Below the pieces are notes generated by a model that saw only the letters and a program-made list of their open reading frames with translations, was not told the DNA's origin and searched no databases. From positions 225,071-289,070 of the forward strand of contig ML976981.1 of the NCBI GenBank assembly GCA_010015675.1: 64,000 nt of DNA, given 5' to 3'. Below, one piece after another: positions 34,312-45,089 of the stretch (its first letter is position 1; the number at the start of each line of letters is the position of its first letter). Origin of the DNA: Byssothecium circinans (taxonomy: Eukaryota; Ascomycota; Dothideomycetes; Pleosporales; Massarinaceae). A program made the position numbers and the translations under genes.

Positions 34312-36851
34312 ACGGCTGAGCAGAGGGTAGCGTGGAGTGTACGATGAGGCGGGCGCATGTTCGGAAAAGTTGAGATACTCGGTTGGAGGTGCATACCTTT
34401 CCTTAGACTCTGGGTTTTGGGCATAGATGTATAAATTTCCTTAAGGGGTCGTACATAGTCATCATCTCATCACATTCACACAAAGCGTGACTTTTCCTGC
34501 TGCGGGCATACCATTATTCATATTGACGTACATACAAATACGATCGTTTCCAATACTTCAATCTGTTGTGCCACCACACTTTTCTCCTAGAAGATAGGCT
34601 TTACAAGGCTGATTTGACAGCAGTATCTATCTTGGAATCAGGCAATACGAGAGACCACAAGCCTCGGATCATGAATGCACGTAAGCATACGTACACCTCG
34701 TACTAGTAAGAGAAGGTGCTCGAAATAGTCCCAAGCCAATAGCCATCAAGTCCACCAATCTACCCAACCCCTCCACGGAGCCCTCTCTGTTATTGATGGA
34801 TGTACCCACAAAACAACGTCCCCGAACGCCACCGAAAACAATTACAAAAAAAAAGACGGACCCCAGAAACCATCGACCGGCACCGACTCACCTACCCGCC
34901 TGCAGCCGCTCTCAAACAACGCCATGCCCAACCCCACAAGTTGTGAGCTGTCAACCCCTCCATTCTTACCCAATGTCAAACGCCAAAACGCCAACCCTCT
35001 ACATACCCTCTACTTTCGACAACGATCAGCCTCAGGAACATCTACTTTCGACAAAGCCCAGCCCCCACAACATCTACATTCGACAAAGCCGAGCCACATT
35101 CGACAGAGCCGAGCCCACATGCGACCAACCCGAGAGCCATGCGGCTCTTACTGCCGGATCCTAAGGCGCCTGAAACACATGACATGGCGTGATAGTAGTG
35201 ATGGGCGACGAGTCCGCCCTCTTCCCGCCCCCGGTCCCCGCTGCTTGGCTGCGTGACTTCGTTGACACGCTTGACATGCTTGACAGCTCGCCGTCTTGAC
35301 GTTTTGGAAGATTCACTGCCAAGCGCCAAGGCGAAAGCTTAGCGGGTACGGCAAGGGCCTGGGATCCTGGTCGGTGATTGTGCCCAACGGGAGCGGCACT
35401 TGGGGGCTTGGTTGAGACGCCAGGCGCCAAACCCTCCGGATAACCAGGCCAATATCCGAACGACCACCAACAAAGCCATCATACCCCTACCTATCTCATT
35501 CTATCGCGTTACACGACTCCAGTCCTCTAAAAATACAACCAAAATAATACTGACCAAACAAAACCCCAAACCTCGCGCGGTGGAGGTGGTTCAATTTTTC
35601 TTTCCGTGTTCGGCTTAGCGGCTTTTTGGGGGTGGAGAAAGTCCTCCTACCTTAGTTTGGCAATGTTGGACTTCTCTTCCTGTGACTAAGGGCAGATTCT
35701 CCCAAAAAGACTAAAGACCCCTCACATGGTGATCTGAATTTTATGTCGACACCAACAAAAATCCCCCATCCGTGGATGTGATGTTGGCACGCGGTCTCGT
35801 TTTTATTCACACGGATAAAACTACGGTGCTTTTCTTTAGTCGAATTTATGAGAGTAAAACAAAGTACGCCGGCTTCATGCTCCGCGAGCTTCGAGAATTT
35901 CATACAGGACGACAATACGGGAAATTGCTTTGTTTTCCACCGATTCAAAAGCCTGAATAAAATTTACTCGATGCTCTCAGGGAATTCAAAGCGACGTCAT
36001 ACGTGGGTATGGACCTCCCTCCCTCCCTTTCTATATCAATAAAAATAGAGGAGTTGGTTGGTAATCGAATTGAGATCCGCGAGCTGCGATGTTTTGGGGG
36101 ATTTTAGGACTCGATTTCGATTCCTATCGGCGTGACAAATCTTGAGCCGCCAGAACCAATGGCTGCGGGTGGAAGATGTGGGTGCGGAAAAGGGTAATGG
36201 GAAGCGTGTCCAGACTTTTGACCCATGGCTGTACTGAAGTTATTGACTTTGCTTGTTATGAGGTTCCGAAAGACCAGACGACCATTGGTATATTAAGAGA
36301 CGCACTCGTCTAATTTAAGAGGATAGCGGGTATTGTAATGTGCCAGCCTTTTTTCTGCCGCAGCCTAGGAGTCAAAGAATACAAGTTCTCGGGTTCGCAA
36401 AGAGTATTCAGCATGACTAGAACGTACAATTCTTACAACTGATGAGACTGTAAACGCCAGGTTGCCCATACTGGTCAGCGTGTTCAGATGCTCCTCCCCA
36501 AGCATCCTCGAGCTCGTCTCCATCACTTACACCTCCAGTTTTGAGTATTCCCAGCAACGCATCATACATACTATGCGAGTGTTCTGCTCTAGCCATGGCT
36601 TAAGAAACTTACAGGTTAACATATCCAAAGTGTCTTTGAATTGTGTCAAAATCGCTAGTTCTAATTGCACGACATCCACAACACAACTGGAGCTAGCTTC
36701 CGTCTATTCGGAACGGTTTGATGTAAGATAGCGGAATTACTCTTATAGTAAGTATTGTAGATGATAGCTCAAATATTTCAATCCGTGGTGCGTCGACTAA
36801 GCGGAGTCCGAAATCGATAACAAAGACGACGAGAGTGGTTAGAATGATGAA
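34312..36851. other. Gene-poor, repeat-marked region
   Basis: About 2.5 kb with no convincing gene. Contains a degenerate tandem repeat at 35010-35126 and A/T-rich, poly-C and poly-A tracts (for example 34843-34855). Short open frames show no family features. Confidence 0.5.
35010..35126 (+). repeat. Degenerate tandem repeat, unit about 20-32 bp
   Basis: The core TAC(T/A)TTCGACAAAGCC(C/G)AGCC recurs about four times with changes and with variable spacers ending CAACATC, then decays into ACATGCGACC. Confidence 0.6.
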
Positions 36852-37158
36852 CTATGTCTTCGTGTAACTTTGTTGTCTTGCAGCCGCTCTGCGACTGATA
36901 AGAGTACTAGCTTTCGTGTTGGTGGTATTATCACCATCATCGGGGCAATGACTTGCAAGCAGCGATGCTGTCTCATCGATAACGTGGCGCGCATGTTGGG
37001 TATCGTGCTGAGAGGATAGCATTTTGCGTGAGACGTTCCCCAGGCAGATAGATAAATGCACACCGCGGCGTATCGTCGTGACTTACCCTCGAGGTTGGGA
37101 TAGCAGCGGTACTGAGTACGATGAAAACTAATACATATGAAAGGTAATTCAGTGGCAT
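36852..37158 (-). CDS. Candidate small secreted protein, 75 residues
   Basis: Two exons, 37087-37158 and 36852-37007, with a 79-nt intron (donor GTAAGT, acceptor CTCTCAG) that exactly preserves frame. Exon 1 codes a classic signal peptide, MPLNYLSYVLVFIVLSTAAI, followed by PTSR, with a likely cleavage near residue 19. Exon 2 codes a hydrophilic mature part (HDTQHARHVIDETASLLASH...) with one cysteine and a basic end (SRRAAARQQSYTKT). I recognise no family. It lies 150 bp from a TIR element in the most gene-poor part of the window, the usual setting of fungal effectors. Without splicing the frame would instead run past the donor to end in an unrelated tail. Single-gene evidence only, so confidence is modest. 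Confidence 0.4.
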
Positions 37159-37307
37159 GTCAGGACAATCCTAAAAGGCCGGTGACTTCCAGATGTCGCT
37201 TTGCAGATGCTATTCGGTACCGCCGAAGTGCGGCTGCTCCTTCCTCCATGAAGCACTACTCTTGCAAGGGTGTTCCATGGCAGTGACAACCGGCCTCGCT
37301 GATAGAC

Positions 37308-37818
37308 TACCGTAAAGATTGTGTAATAAACCCAGGGCGTTTATCGAAATCAGTCGTTTTGAGACGCCTCGGGGACTGGGCGTAATAGAGAGCCTGGGCG
37401 TATTTCCCGGGGGGGCGTATTTAGATAACCTGGATTACTATTTTGGTTAGCAGTCCTTAGTAATGTGAAAAATCTGTTATCCAGCAGCGCTCAGGCTTGT
37501 ACACACTGACAGTATATTAGTCAAAATCATTACTTTTTGTCTGTTATTTGTCTTTAAATAAGCTCCTCGTTATTGTTATTAAAGGGTAAGGCTCCTTAGC
37601 GGCCACCCTACGCGTTAAACCCTCTAGAATGCAAAACTACTGCTTTCTCTATACAAAAAACGCCCTTCAAGCATCTCCAGCGGTCTCGGCCGAGCCCCAC
37701 CTAGACTGGGCGTTTAACCAAAACACCGATTTGTCAATCCTAAGCCTGACGGGGACTGGGCGTGTTACCAAGCCTGGGCGTATTAATAGGGGGGGCATAA
37801 TACACAATCTTTACGGTA
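37308..37818. mobile_element. 511-bp non-autonomous TIR element
   Basis: Ends are TACCGTAAAGATTGTGTA and its exact reverse complement (18 bp), with TA at both outer edges, consistent with a TA target duplication (Tc1/mariner-like). Just inside each end lies a directly repeated block of about 52 bp (37371-37423 and 37750-37801) made of GGGACTGGGCGT, GCCTGGGCGTATT and a G7 run. No coding capacity. The subterminal GGGCGT motifs may be transposase sites. Confidence 0.8.
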
Positions 37819-38108
37819 TCTTCAGCAGTATACTAACCGCCCGTCGGTGCAGAAATGCGGCGCACACCTTCAAGGGTACAGAGCAGTTTGTTTGCCAGTC
37901 ACACTCGGCCGACAAAATTCGCCGCATACCTAAAAACTTCACCTTCTATCTTTCTATGCACAACGAAGCATTTTTAAGAAAAATTTATGTGCATATAGTA
38001 AATTAAACCTGGCTGTATAATTCTATATTTTATTATATTTATAAGCAGTGCCGTTGCACAGGTAAGTGTTCCAACGCTTCTTGTACCGCTTTGTAACCAT
38101 CTGATATC

Positions 38109-38227
38109 ACATACGACCATAGGATCTTGAGAACTAGGCTTCCCGTCCGCTCAGCCATATATAAGCAAGATACCGGCGGATTAGTACTCAGGTGGGTGAC
38201 CACTGGGGAATACCTGCTGTTGTATGT
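38109..38227 (+). rRNA. 5S ribosomal RNA gene
   Basis: 119 bp that begins ACATACGACCATAGG and ends CCTGCTGTTGTATGT, matching the fungal 5S frame. Conserved internal blocks are GGCTTCCCGTCCGCTCAGCC (loop region) and GGTGGGTGACCACTGGGGAATA. The termini pair (ACATAC with GTATGT). Helix II is ATCTTG paired with CAAGAT, differing from the GC-rich helix usual in other ascomycetes but still complementary. T-runs at 38226-38230 and from 38234 provide Pol III termination. Dispersed single 5S genes are normal in filamentous ascomycetes. Confidence 0.88.
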
Positions 38228-38240
38228 TTTTGCTGTTTTT
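38226..38240 (+). terminator. Pol III T-run terminators of the 5S gene
   Basis: TTTTTGCTGTTTTTTT directly after the 5S 3' end; runs of four or more T stop RNA polymerase III. Confidence 0.6.
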
Positions 38241-38898
38241 TTCGTCAAATTTTTATGTGGTTTTTTTTGCGCATGTACGCGGCACAAGCCGTCCATCAAG
38301 GATGTGTCTCGGGTCAAGAAACCCAGCCGCGCGGTTGGGAGGCAGAGAGACAAAGTTCAGGCACACTCTTCTATAGTCGATTGAACACGAGGTTGTCTGT
38401 TGAACTGGTATTGTACCTAGCCTAAGAAAAAGAGCAGAGTTGAAAGCGTGGCCAAGGCAAAGGTAAACGTGATTATGGACGAAGAGTAATCTGGTTTATG
38501 ACTTTTTCCGCTAAGCCCTTTCTAGTAGCAAGTGGGGTCGGGACGACTCTGTGCGCTTAACAGAGTCTAGGTTTTATAGCTGCTTCTGCCGCCTATGTCA
38601 AGAGTTCTGGCCGTGCGGAAGCTACAAAATAAAGGTTTCGGCGAATAGTATCATTTTGTTAAAGTCTCGCTCCACTTTCTTCCTATTGAGGTTTGGGAGA
38701 AAGGCTATCAACTACATTATCCTATGCACTGGTGAGAGCATACGTCGTTTAACCAACCAACAAGTGGCGTGCCGTAGTCACTGCGCTATTCCGAGCCATC
38801 TGTAGTAAAGTCACTGTGTCGCATTGCTGATTGGTTTATCAACTGAAGTACGCGTTCAGCGGTACATGGTATAGATAGTACCCACTCCACCAAATATT

Positions 38899-40006
38899 CT
38901 AGGAAAACATCTCCCTAAGCCCGATAACCCTCTTTGGTGAACTCCTCCGGCGAGTGGGAGATCGTGACTTGTTCCTTCGTCTTACAAAAGCATATTCAGG
39001 TTTTGCGCCCTTTTGTGCTACTAGCAAGGGCTTTGTTACTCGGGTGTGCTCCTCTTGACGCTCTCGGAACTGACTCTCCATTTTGTGTTGTGTTGTCAGC
39101 CGAATTTGCAGCGAAAAGCCGCTGCGTAATTCAGTGAACGTTGTGCTCAACCCCTTGATCTCATCCGCACATTCTCGAATTAGCTCGGCGTATGCTCCGT
39201 CGTCTTCGGTATCCGCTCCTAGGTATGACGGTGCGTCCATTGTTTCGGATTTCACTTCAGCACGTTCCAGCAACTCTGATAGTCGATATTTCCCGAGGTC
39301 CATTCCTTCGCCGGAGCGCTTTTCATACGCTGAACACATGTGCTCTAGAGGACGTAAGCATCCGGTAGGTCTATTTAGAGCGATATCACTCACTCAAGGT
39401 GACTCCGATATCTGCAAGTGTTCCAATCGATACTTTTGTAATGGGCTCCAACTCTTCATCGTGAGCTAGCGCGATGGCTTTTGCCTGTCTTTTCAAATCT
39501 GGACCGATGGAGTCGAGACTGAGCAGGGCCTGTCCGATCTCGAGAGGGCAGTCGGGTAGATTCTGCAATCTCTGTATAGTGAAGATACAGGCATCGTATA
39601 ACTCCTATGCTTCTGTGTTAAGACCCACAAGGCTGGAGTGAACTGTCATACCTCTTCTACACCTCCAGCGGGTGAAGAGATCAGTTCAGACATATGGAGT
39701 GCTAAGCTCTCAAAATTGTATGTGAGAACGTCGCACGCAATGAAGGATGGTTGGGCTCCAAAAGTACGTCTGGACTGTCTAGCTCCTTCAAGTGAGGGGT
39801 TGAGGAAGAGGTGTCAGCTGCTGCTGATGGTCTCGCTTGGCATGCATGTCGTGGTACATGAGAAGGCCGCATTCGGTTGACTGTCAGCACGCCCGCCAAT
39901 GAAGCGTCTTTGCACACATTTCAGTCGTCGTATTCGGAATTTTCAGGTTAGCGTCTTCTATGATCTCCTTCCCTTGACGAATGGGAGACAAGTCCATGTT
40001 TCTCAT
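38899..40006 (-). CDS. Hypothetical protein, 296 residues, basic SR-rich tail
   Basis: Four exons, 39891-40006, 39652-39769, 39394-39604 and 38899-39344, with introns of 121, 47 and 49 nt; all phases agree. I recognise no family. The N-terminal and middle parts look alpha-helical (LYDACIFTIQRLQNLPDCPL, GQALLSLDSIGPDLKRQAKA, LGKYRLSELLERAEVKSE). The C-terminus is strongly basic (VRRRNKSRSPTRRRSSPKR), possibly a nuclear targeting or RNA-binding tail. The frame stays open upstream of the chosen ATG (EDAISAQLRIL), so a further 5' exon is possible. The first intron has a weak donor (GTGCTG) but a good CTGAC branch site. It is head-to-head, 184 bp away, with the HeLo-like gene, which suggests shared control. 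Confidence 0.5.
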
Positions 40007-40190
40007 CAAAATACGCAGCTGGGCCGAAATCGCGTCCTCAGCCTTCCCAGGCCTCAGTCATAAACCGAACAGACCCCGCAAAGCAAGCTGGCTGTTGTCA
40101 TTTGCCCACAAAATGGTTTCAGCGGAATGATTCTGATTACTCTTCCACGTTATATCTTCCTGAATCGCCTTCGTTCCGATTCAACCAAAG
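40007..40190. promoter_or_regulatory. Bidirectional promoter of an accessory gene pair
   Basis: 184 bp separate the start codons of the 296-residue unknown and the HeLo-like protein. No TATA box seen. Confidence 0.4.
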
Positions 40191-43100
40191 ATGGCAGACC
40201 CTATAGGCGCCATATCACTTGCAATTACCCTAATACAAGGCGCCTATAAGGCTTATGGCATTCACAAACTCACCGAAGCCTTCGGGAAGGACTTCCGACG
40301 CCTCCAGAGGAGGTTTGAGACACAGATAGGACTTCTCCGTATCCAAGCTTATCGACTCAGACAAGCGACTTTACTTGGATTAGTAAGTAGAGCCAGGCTG
40401 AATTGCGTAAAGTCTAATTTGTTCAGACGGGTAAATCGACGGATGAGAAAGAATGGTTGTCGCAAATCCATGGCCTAATCTTGGAGATCAAACTGAACAT
40501 GGAAACATGCCAGGAAATTGCGAAGAAGTATCTTGGTGGTGAGTTCCAAAATGGCTACAGTCAAGTCTTGCACTCAGAGAATTCCAGACCCAACACCTTC
40601 CGTGCAGCCAGGTGGCTCGAAAACAATACCGAAGGACCCTAAAACCACTACGGCTGGCCCTGAGCCATCCCATACCAAAGGACCTGTCTCAGAACCTCGT
40701 AGTAAACGACGATGGCGAATTCTAGGCAAGTCAGGCCGGAACAAAGACAAGGAGGCAGGGGAGCAGAAAGACAAACCCATCGATGCGGATAAGAATATCA
40801 TGTCCAAAACCGGAAATAGCACTGCTGTGGGGACGATCCCACCCCAGATACTGAAAGAGACAGAATTGTCCCAGAAGCAAAAGGTGGAAGAAGGCATTTC
40901 GGTCTCACTCCAAGGACAGACCAAGTACAAATCAAAACTGAAATGGGTAATTGAGGATAAGCAAACATATCTGGAGAATCTTCAGTTGATTTCTGAGGAT
41001 GTTGGGTACCTTCGAATATATGTGGATACTTATATTCAGTCACCCGATACGACGTCGAACGCAAATACAGCGACGGGCCATCTATCCAGGCTTCCTACCG
41101 ATCGGGCGCGAGCGATTACTGCATCAGGGCACCATGCAGGACAACGTCATCATGGTCTTGTCGGGCGGCACTCACAACCTCCTGAAGGTGATGAACAATT
41201 GGAATGGCTCGAACATTCGCTGTTTGGCTGCCAGGAAGCATTCCGCCAACTTCGTCTCGACATGAAATTCAATTTCTCCGTGAAATTGTGCTATGACCAT
41301 CGCCACACCTGGCGCCAGTTTCGGCCATATCGAGGTGTGAGTGCGCGGAAGAATTCTATCCTCTTCATCCTTCATACACAACCCAAGGAACCTTCTCCTG
41401 AGGGCGTCGTACTTGTCATTGACACGCCTGGTATCCGTTTTTGCGAGAAACGACACCTGGGAAGAACAAGCGTAGATAGACATTTACAGCATCGGATTCA
41501 GAAAAGAGATATTATTGAGGAAATTGCTCGCAGCATGGATCTTGATCGCAGTCAAATCGAAGAATACGTCTGTCTAGGTTCAGTGGAGATGAACCTCACT
41601 AGACCCTTCCTTATTCCTAAAAATGCTGTTCCGCTCAGTCTGAGAGATAAAGGAAAACAGGCGCTTAAGACGTCCACTTCCTCCGAGAATCTACGGCGGG
41701 TGCGGGATACTTACTTGATCCGTCCCGAGAATGGTGAGTCACATGCTCTCTATATCGACCATGCAGATCAAAGATACTTACAACACATAGAGTTCAGCGA
41801 GAATGAATCCTTGGATGGGGCCTCTATTGAGGAGAAGTCCCAAGGAGAACCTACGGCGAGTGGCTCCGTGCAAAAGCAAGATACAGAGAGCACACTCACC
41901 GAAAAAGAGTATGGCCTACTCCAAAGGCCAATCCTATACCATGTTTATCAGGACCGCAAGTCTCGATGGATCCCCTACAAAACTCTGGATGATCTCTTGA
42001 AAGAGGACAAGTTTCATGACCAAAAGTTTGCAAATACTCATCTGCGCCTGGCACTCCTTGTAACGAGCAATTACGTGAGTCTCGGTGCGAATGGCCAAGC
42101 TCGCATATTTCGTCCTGTGGACTGTATATATTACAAATCAACCGACGGCACAAAAACTCTTGCGCATGAGGAGCTTCTGCTCAGTCCGTACATTCAGATG
42201 CCAGCCGACCATTCCAAACCACCGACTGGGCTTGCAAGCGGAATTGCCTCCACCAAACGCACCGCTTTGTTGGAGCTGGGTTTGTTACTGTGAGTGTTTC
42301 TTCATTATTTTCTTCCTCAGTTTTCTCATAAATCGGTTGGATCAATGACATTGCTACTGCCCTAAATCTAACCACGTCAAATTATAGATACCAAATCGGG
42401 AGTTGGCACCGTCTTCCGTATGGGCATCCAGACGGCTTATTGGGAATGGTCAAAGACGCAGTCACCAACTTGACAGCTGTAACCAACCATACCGGCCATT
42501 TACTCGCCTCTTTGATCCACTACTGTCTTACCGATCAAGCCCTCTCGACGAAGCGACTTATCATGTGGGTATCTGTCTCCAGAATCCGCGAGTGGCCTCG
42601 CTATGGCGACGAAGACACTTACCGTATTTTGAGAGCTTATCTCCAGTCAAGCAAGAGCGACCCCAAAGCCAAAGCGCCCCGCGTCCTAAAGTTGATGGAT
42701 TACCGCCCACTAAACGAGGTTCTAGAGATATGTCATTTTGTTCTTAGGCCTCTAGAGGCCGCTTTGTACAACGCCGGGCTGCTAGAATCGAAACTTGGAG
42801 ACGAAGATAGTCGACGTGGCGAAATCACGCGACATGGCGAAATTGCGCTGTGCATGTGGGGAGGCAGCAGTAGGTTTGGGCAGCAGCCTACCTACTTCAA
42901 AATCCATAAAGATCATCTGGATGTTGATACCCTCCATTATTATGATCTTCCATACGAATGGGATCCAGTAAGCTGTTTCATCATAACCGGGCGAAGGAAA
43001 ATTACTGATAACAACTCCAGGCTGATCCAAACCACATAATCATTCTCCAAAAAATGGAAACAGACGAGACGGAAGTCCTTTTCGAACATACTCGTCGCCT

Positions 43101-43296
43101 GCGTGGCTTTGCTGCGACAAAAAAGCCTCCCTATAAAGAACCACACGGCAAGCACACCAGTGTGACGGACATACCGCATGAACGCATTCGTGAATATAGA
43201 GATGGAGAATATGTAGAGACACAACCGACGGTAGAGACGGATAATGAGGAGAGCGACAGAAGTTCCCTAGCTAGGCGTTATATGGACTCTGATTGA
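40191..43296 (+). CDS. HeLo-like N-terminal domain protein with C-terminal DUF7580-like region
   Basis: 953 residues in five exons: 40191-40382, 40427-40538, 40588-42289, 42388-42967, 43021-43296; introns of 44, 49, 98 and 53 nt, all phases correct. The N-terminus (MADPIGAISLAITLIQGAYK, then FGKDFRRLQRRFETQIGLL) resembles HeLo-like prion-inhibition domains: a hydrophobic first helix followed by amphipathic helices. A low-complexity basic linker follows (residues about 100-200). The C-terminal half has the pattern of DUF7580 proteins: ANTHLRLALLVTSNYVSL..., then ELLLSPYIQMP and KRTALLELGLLLYQIGSWHR, where a kinase-like fold would place its activation segment. The end is acidic. HeLo domains in HET-S and HELLP act as membrane-targeting cell-death effectors in fungal nonself recognition; that this protein does so is inference. 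It is divergent from an unknown accessory gene. Confidence 0.72.
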
Positions 43297-44550
43297 TAGA
43301 TTAATAGTAGCGGATAGTTGAGCTGTCGGTGTTTGTAGTATAAAAACCCGTATAAAAACAAAAGCGATCGGCCGCGACGGCCATATGCATTCTTTCATCC
43401 GTTCCCTCTTAAATAAACTATTTCATCTCGCACACCCGAACCGAACCCATTTCGCGCGAAAGATCGGCTACGCCGACAGACATCCTTCCCTCCTGTACGG
43501 CACGGCACAGCACCGACCCCCTCGCATCGGGATATTAAACTCATCGTCTCGCGGCCACCATCTGCAATCCGCCTTCCGCGCCGCACGAGTGACGATGATG
43601 AGCAAGAAGATTGTTGCCGAGTGGCACGTGGTATGTCTCTCTATTCCGTTGGCGTTGACGTTGGAACATGGAGTTGGTGTTACCATAGTTAGCTACAAGT
43701 GACGATCAGGCCTTTTTTTAGGGAGAGTTTCGCAGGTCATCATGTGTCAAGCGTTCGAGTCCGATACCGATGACGTTGCACATTTGCAGGTGCCTCACTT
43801 GGGTATGCGGCGAGGGGTTATTCAGCATGTGAGCACGTGCTTTAGTCCGGATGGTGAGGGTACCGTGAGGCTGAGGCTAGGCTACTTTAGGGCGAGCGGC
43901 GACGTTGGCGTGCGCGACATAGGTCGGGGAATTGGAGACATGACATGTATCTCAGCATGACCTTATCATATCATCACGCATGAATTCTGTCTTGAACTTA
44001 GTCCGCGGGCCAACACAACATCTCACAAACCCCACAAAACAGCCCAGCCTTGAGGTCGCGAAATCGAAGCGACGACACACTGTACTACTATATGTGAGAC
44101 CTACATCTGCATCCCCATGTACGAATCTACATCTTTACACACACAGCCATATGCCATGCCATGCAATGGGGGGCGATACCATTTTAACCGTCCCTCAACC
44201 CTTCATCCTAGCCTTTCGCTACTAGCGTATCAGCGTAAGCTAGATCTGCACATCGGCGTTAGACGAAGTCAGCAAGTCTCACAATCTCACCATTTGCTGA
44301 CCCCCAGATCCGAAATATTGGGAGTATAAAGTGTCGATCGATCGATAAAATAGAAACACTGTATCGATAATGATACGGTGTGGGGGTGAGATTTTATATA
44401 CAATCTAGTACCAAATATATATAAGAAGTGGTAGAAGAAGAAGAAGAAGAAGAAGAAGATGAAATGAAGGGAATGACAAAAGACAGGACGCCATCGCTAA
44501 AGAATCGCTAAACGCTAAGACAGAATCAAACACCGCCTTTTGAACACCGT

Positions 44551-44586
<36 letters not shown>

Positions 44587-45089
44587 GAGACAGCGAACAG
44601 TAGAACACAGCCTCGCCCCGTGTACCACACTACCCACTATCCACTGCACAACTCATATATGCATGCAAGCCGGAAGCCGATAGACCGCCAAAGTGGCACT
44701 CACACTCCTCTCCTACAACCCACTCAGCCCTTTCCGCAAACGAGAAAAGGTAAAGAGTCAAAGGCAGAGAAGTCGCGAGTTTCGGAGTTGGTGCTTACCG
44801 CCAACAGTTCCGTAGGATCGCGCATGCCGTACTTTTAGCCGCATCGATAAGGATTTCCGAGTACCGAAGCGAAGCCACAACTCGGACCCTGGTCTAAGCT
44901 TTCTTCTGCAAGGCTAACCTCTTGCTCGTACACGATTGCATAGTTCTAGAAGGTTGATGTAGTGATGCCCGGAGGATCATGGCTCGTAGTAGAGTGGCAG
45001 CAAGGGATGCTGAAAAAGAACAGATGCGCGGAAGTATTTTGTCGTTGACGGGAGGCGCATTGATGAGTAGATGCGAGAGGGATTGGCTG
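43297..45089. other. Intergenic, simple repeats, no gene seen
   Basis: 1.8 kb between two 3' ends. Holds a GAA run at 44433-44459, a GA run at about 44552-44582, and a hairpin CACTGTATC/GATACGGTG around 44356-44380. Short open frames look like chance. Confidence 0.5.
44433..44582. repeat. Microsatellites (GAA)n and (GA)n
   Basis: About nine GAA units near 44433-44459 and about fifteen GA units near 44552-44582. Confidence 0.8.

Larger units (their letters stand above)
37159..38898. other. Repeat-rich intergenic region
   Basis: Contains the TIR element, the 5S rRNA gene and a possible tRNA-like remnant at 38740-38800. No protein gene recognised. Confidence 0.5.

Noticed and set aside
43740..43780. 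GTTCGAGTCC resembling a tRNA T arm
   Set aside because: The flanking bases do not pair as a T stem and no A box or acceptor stem is found.
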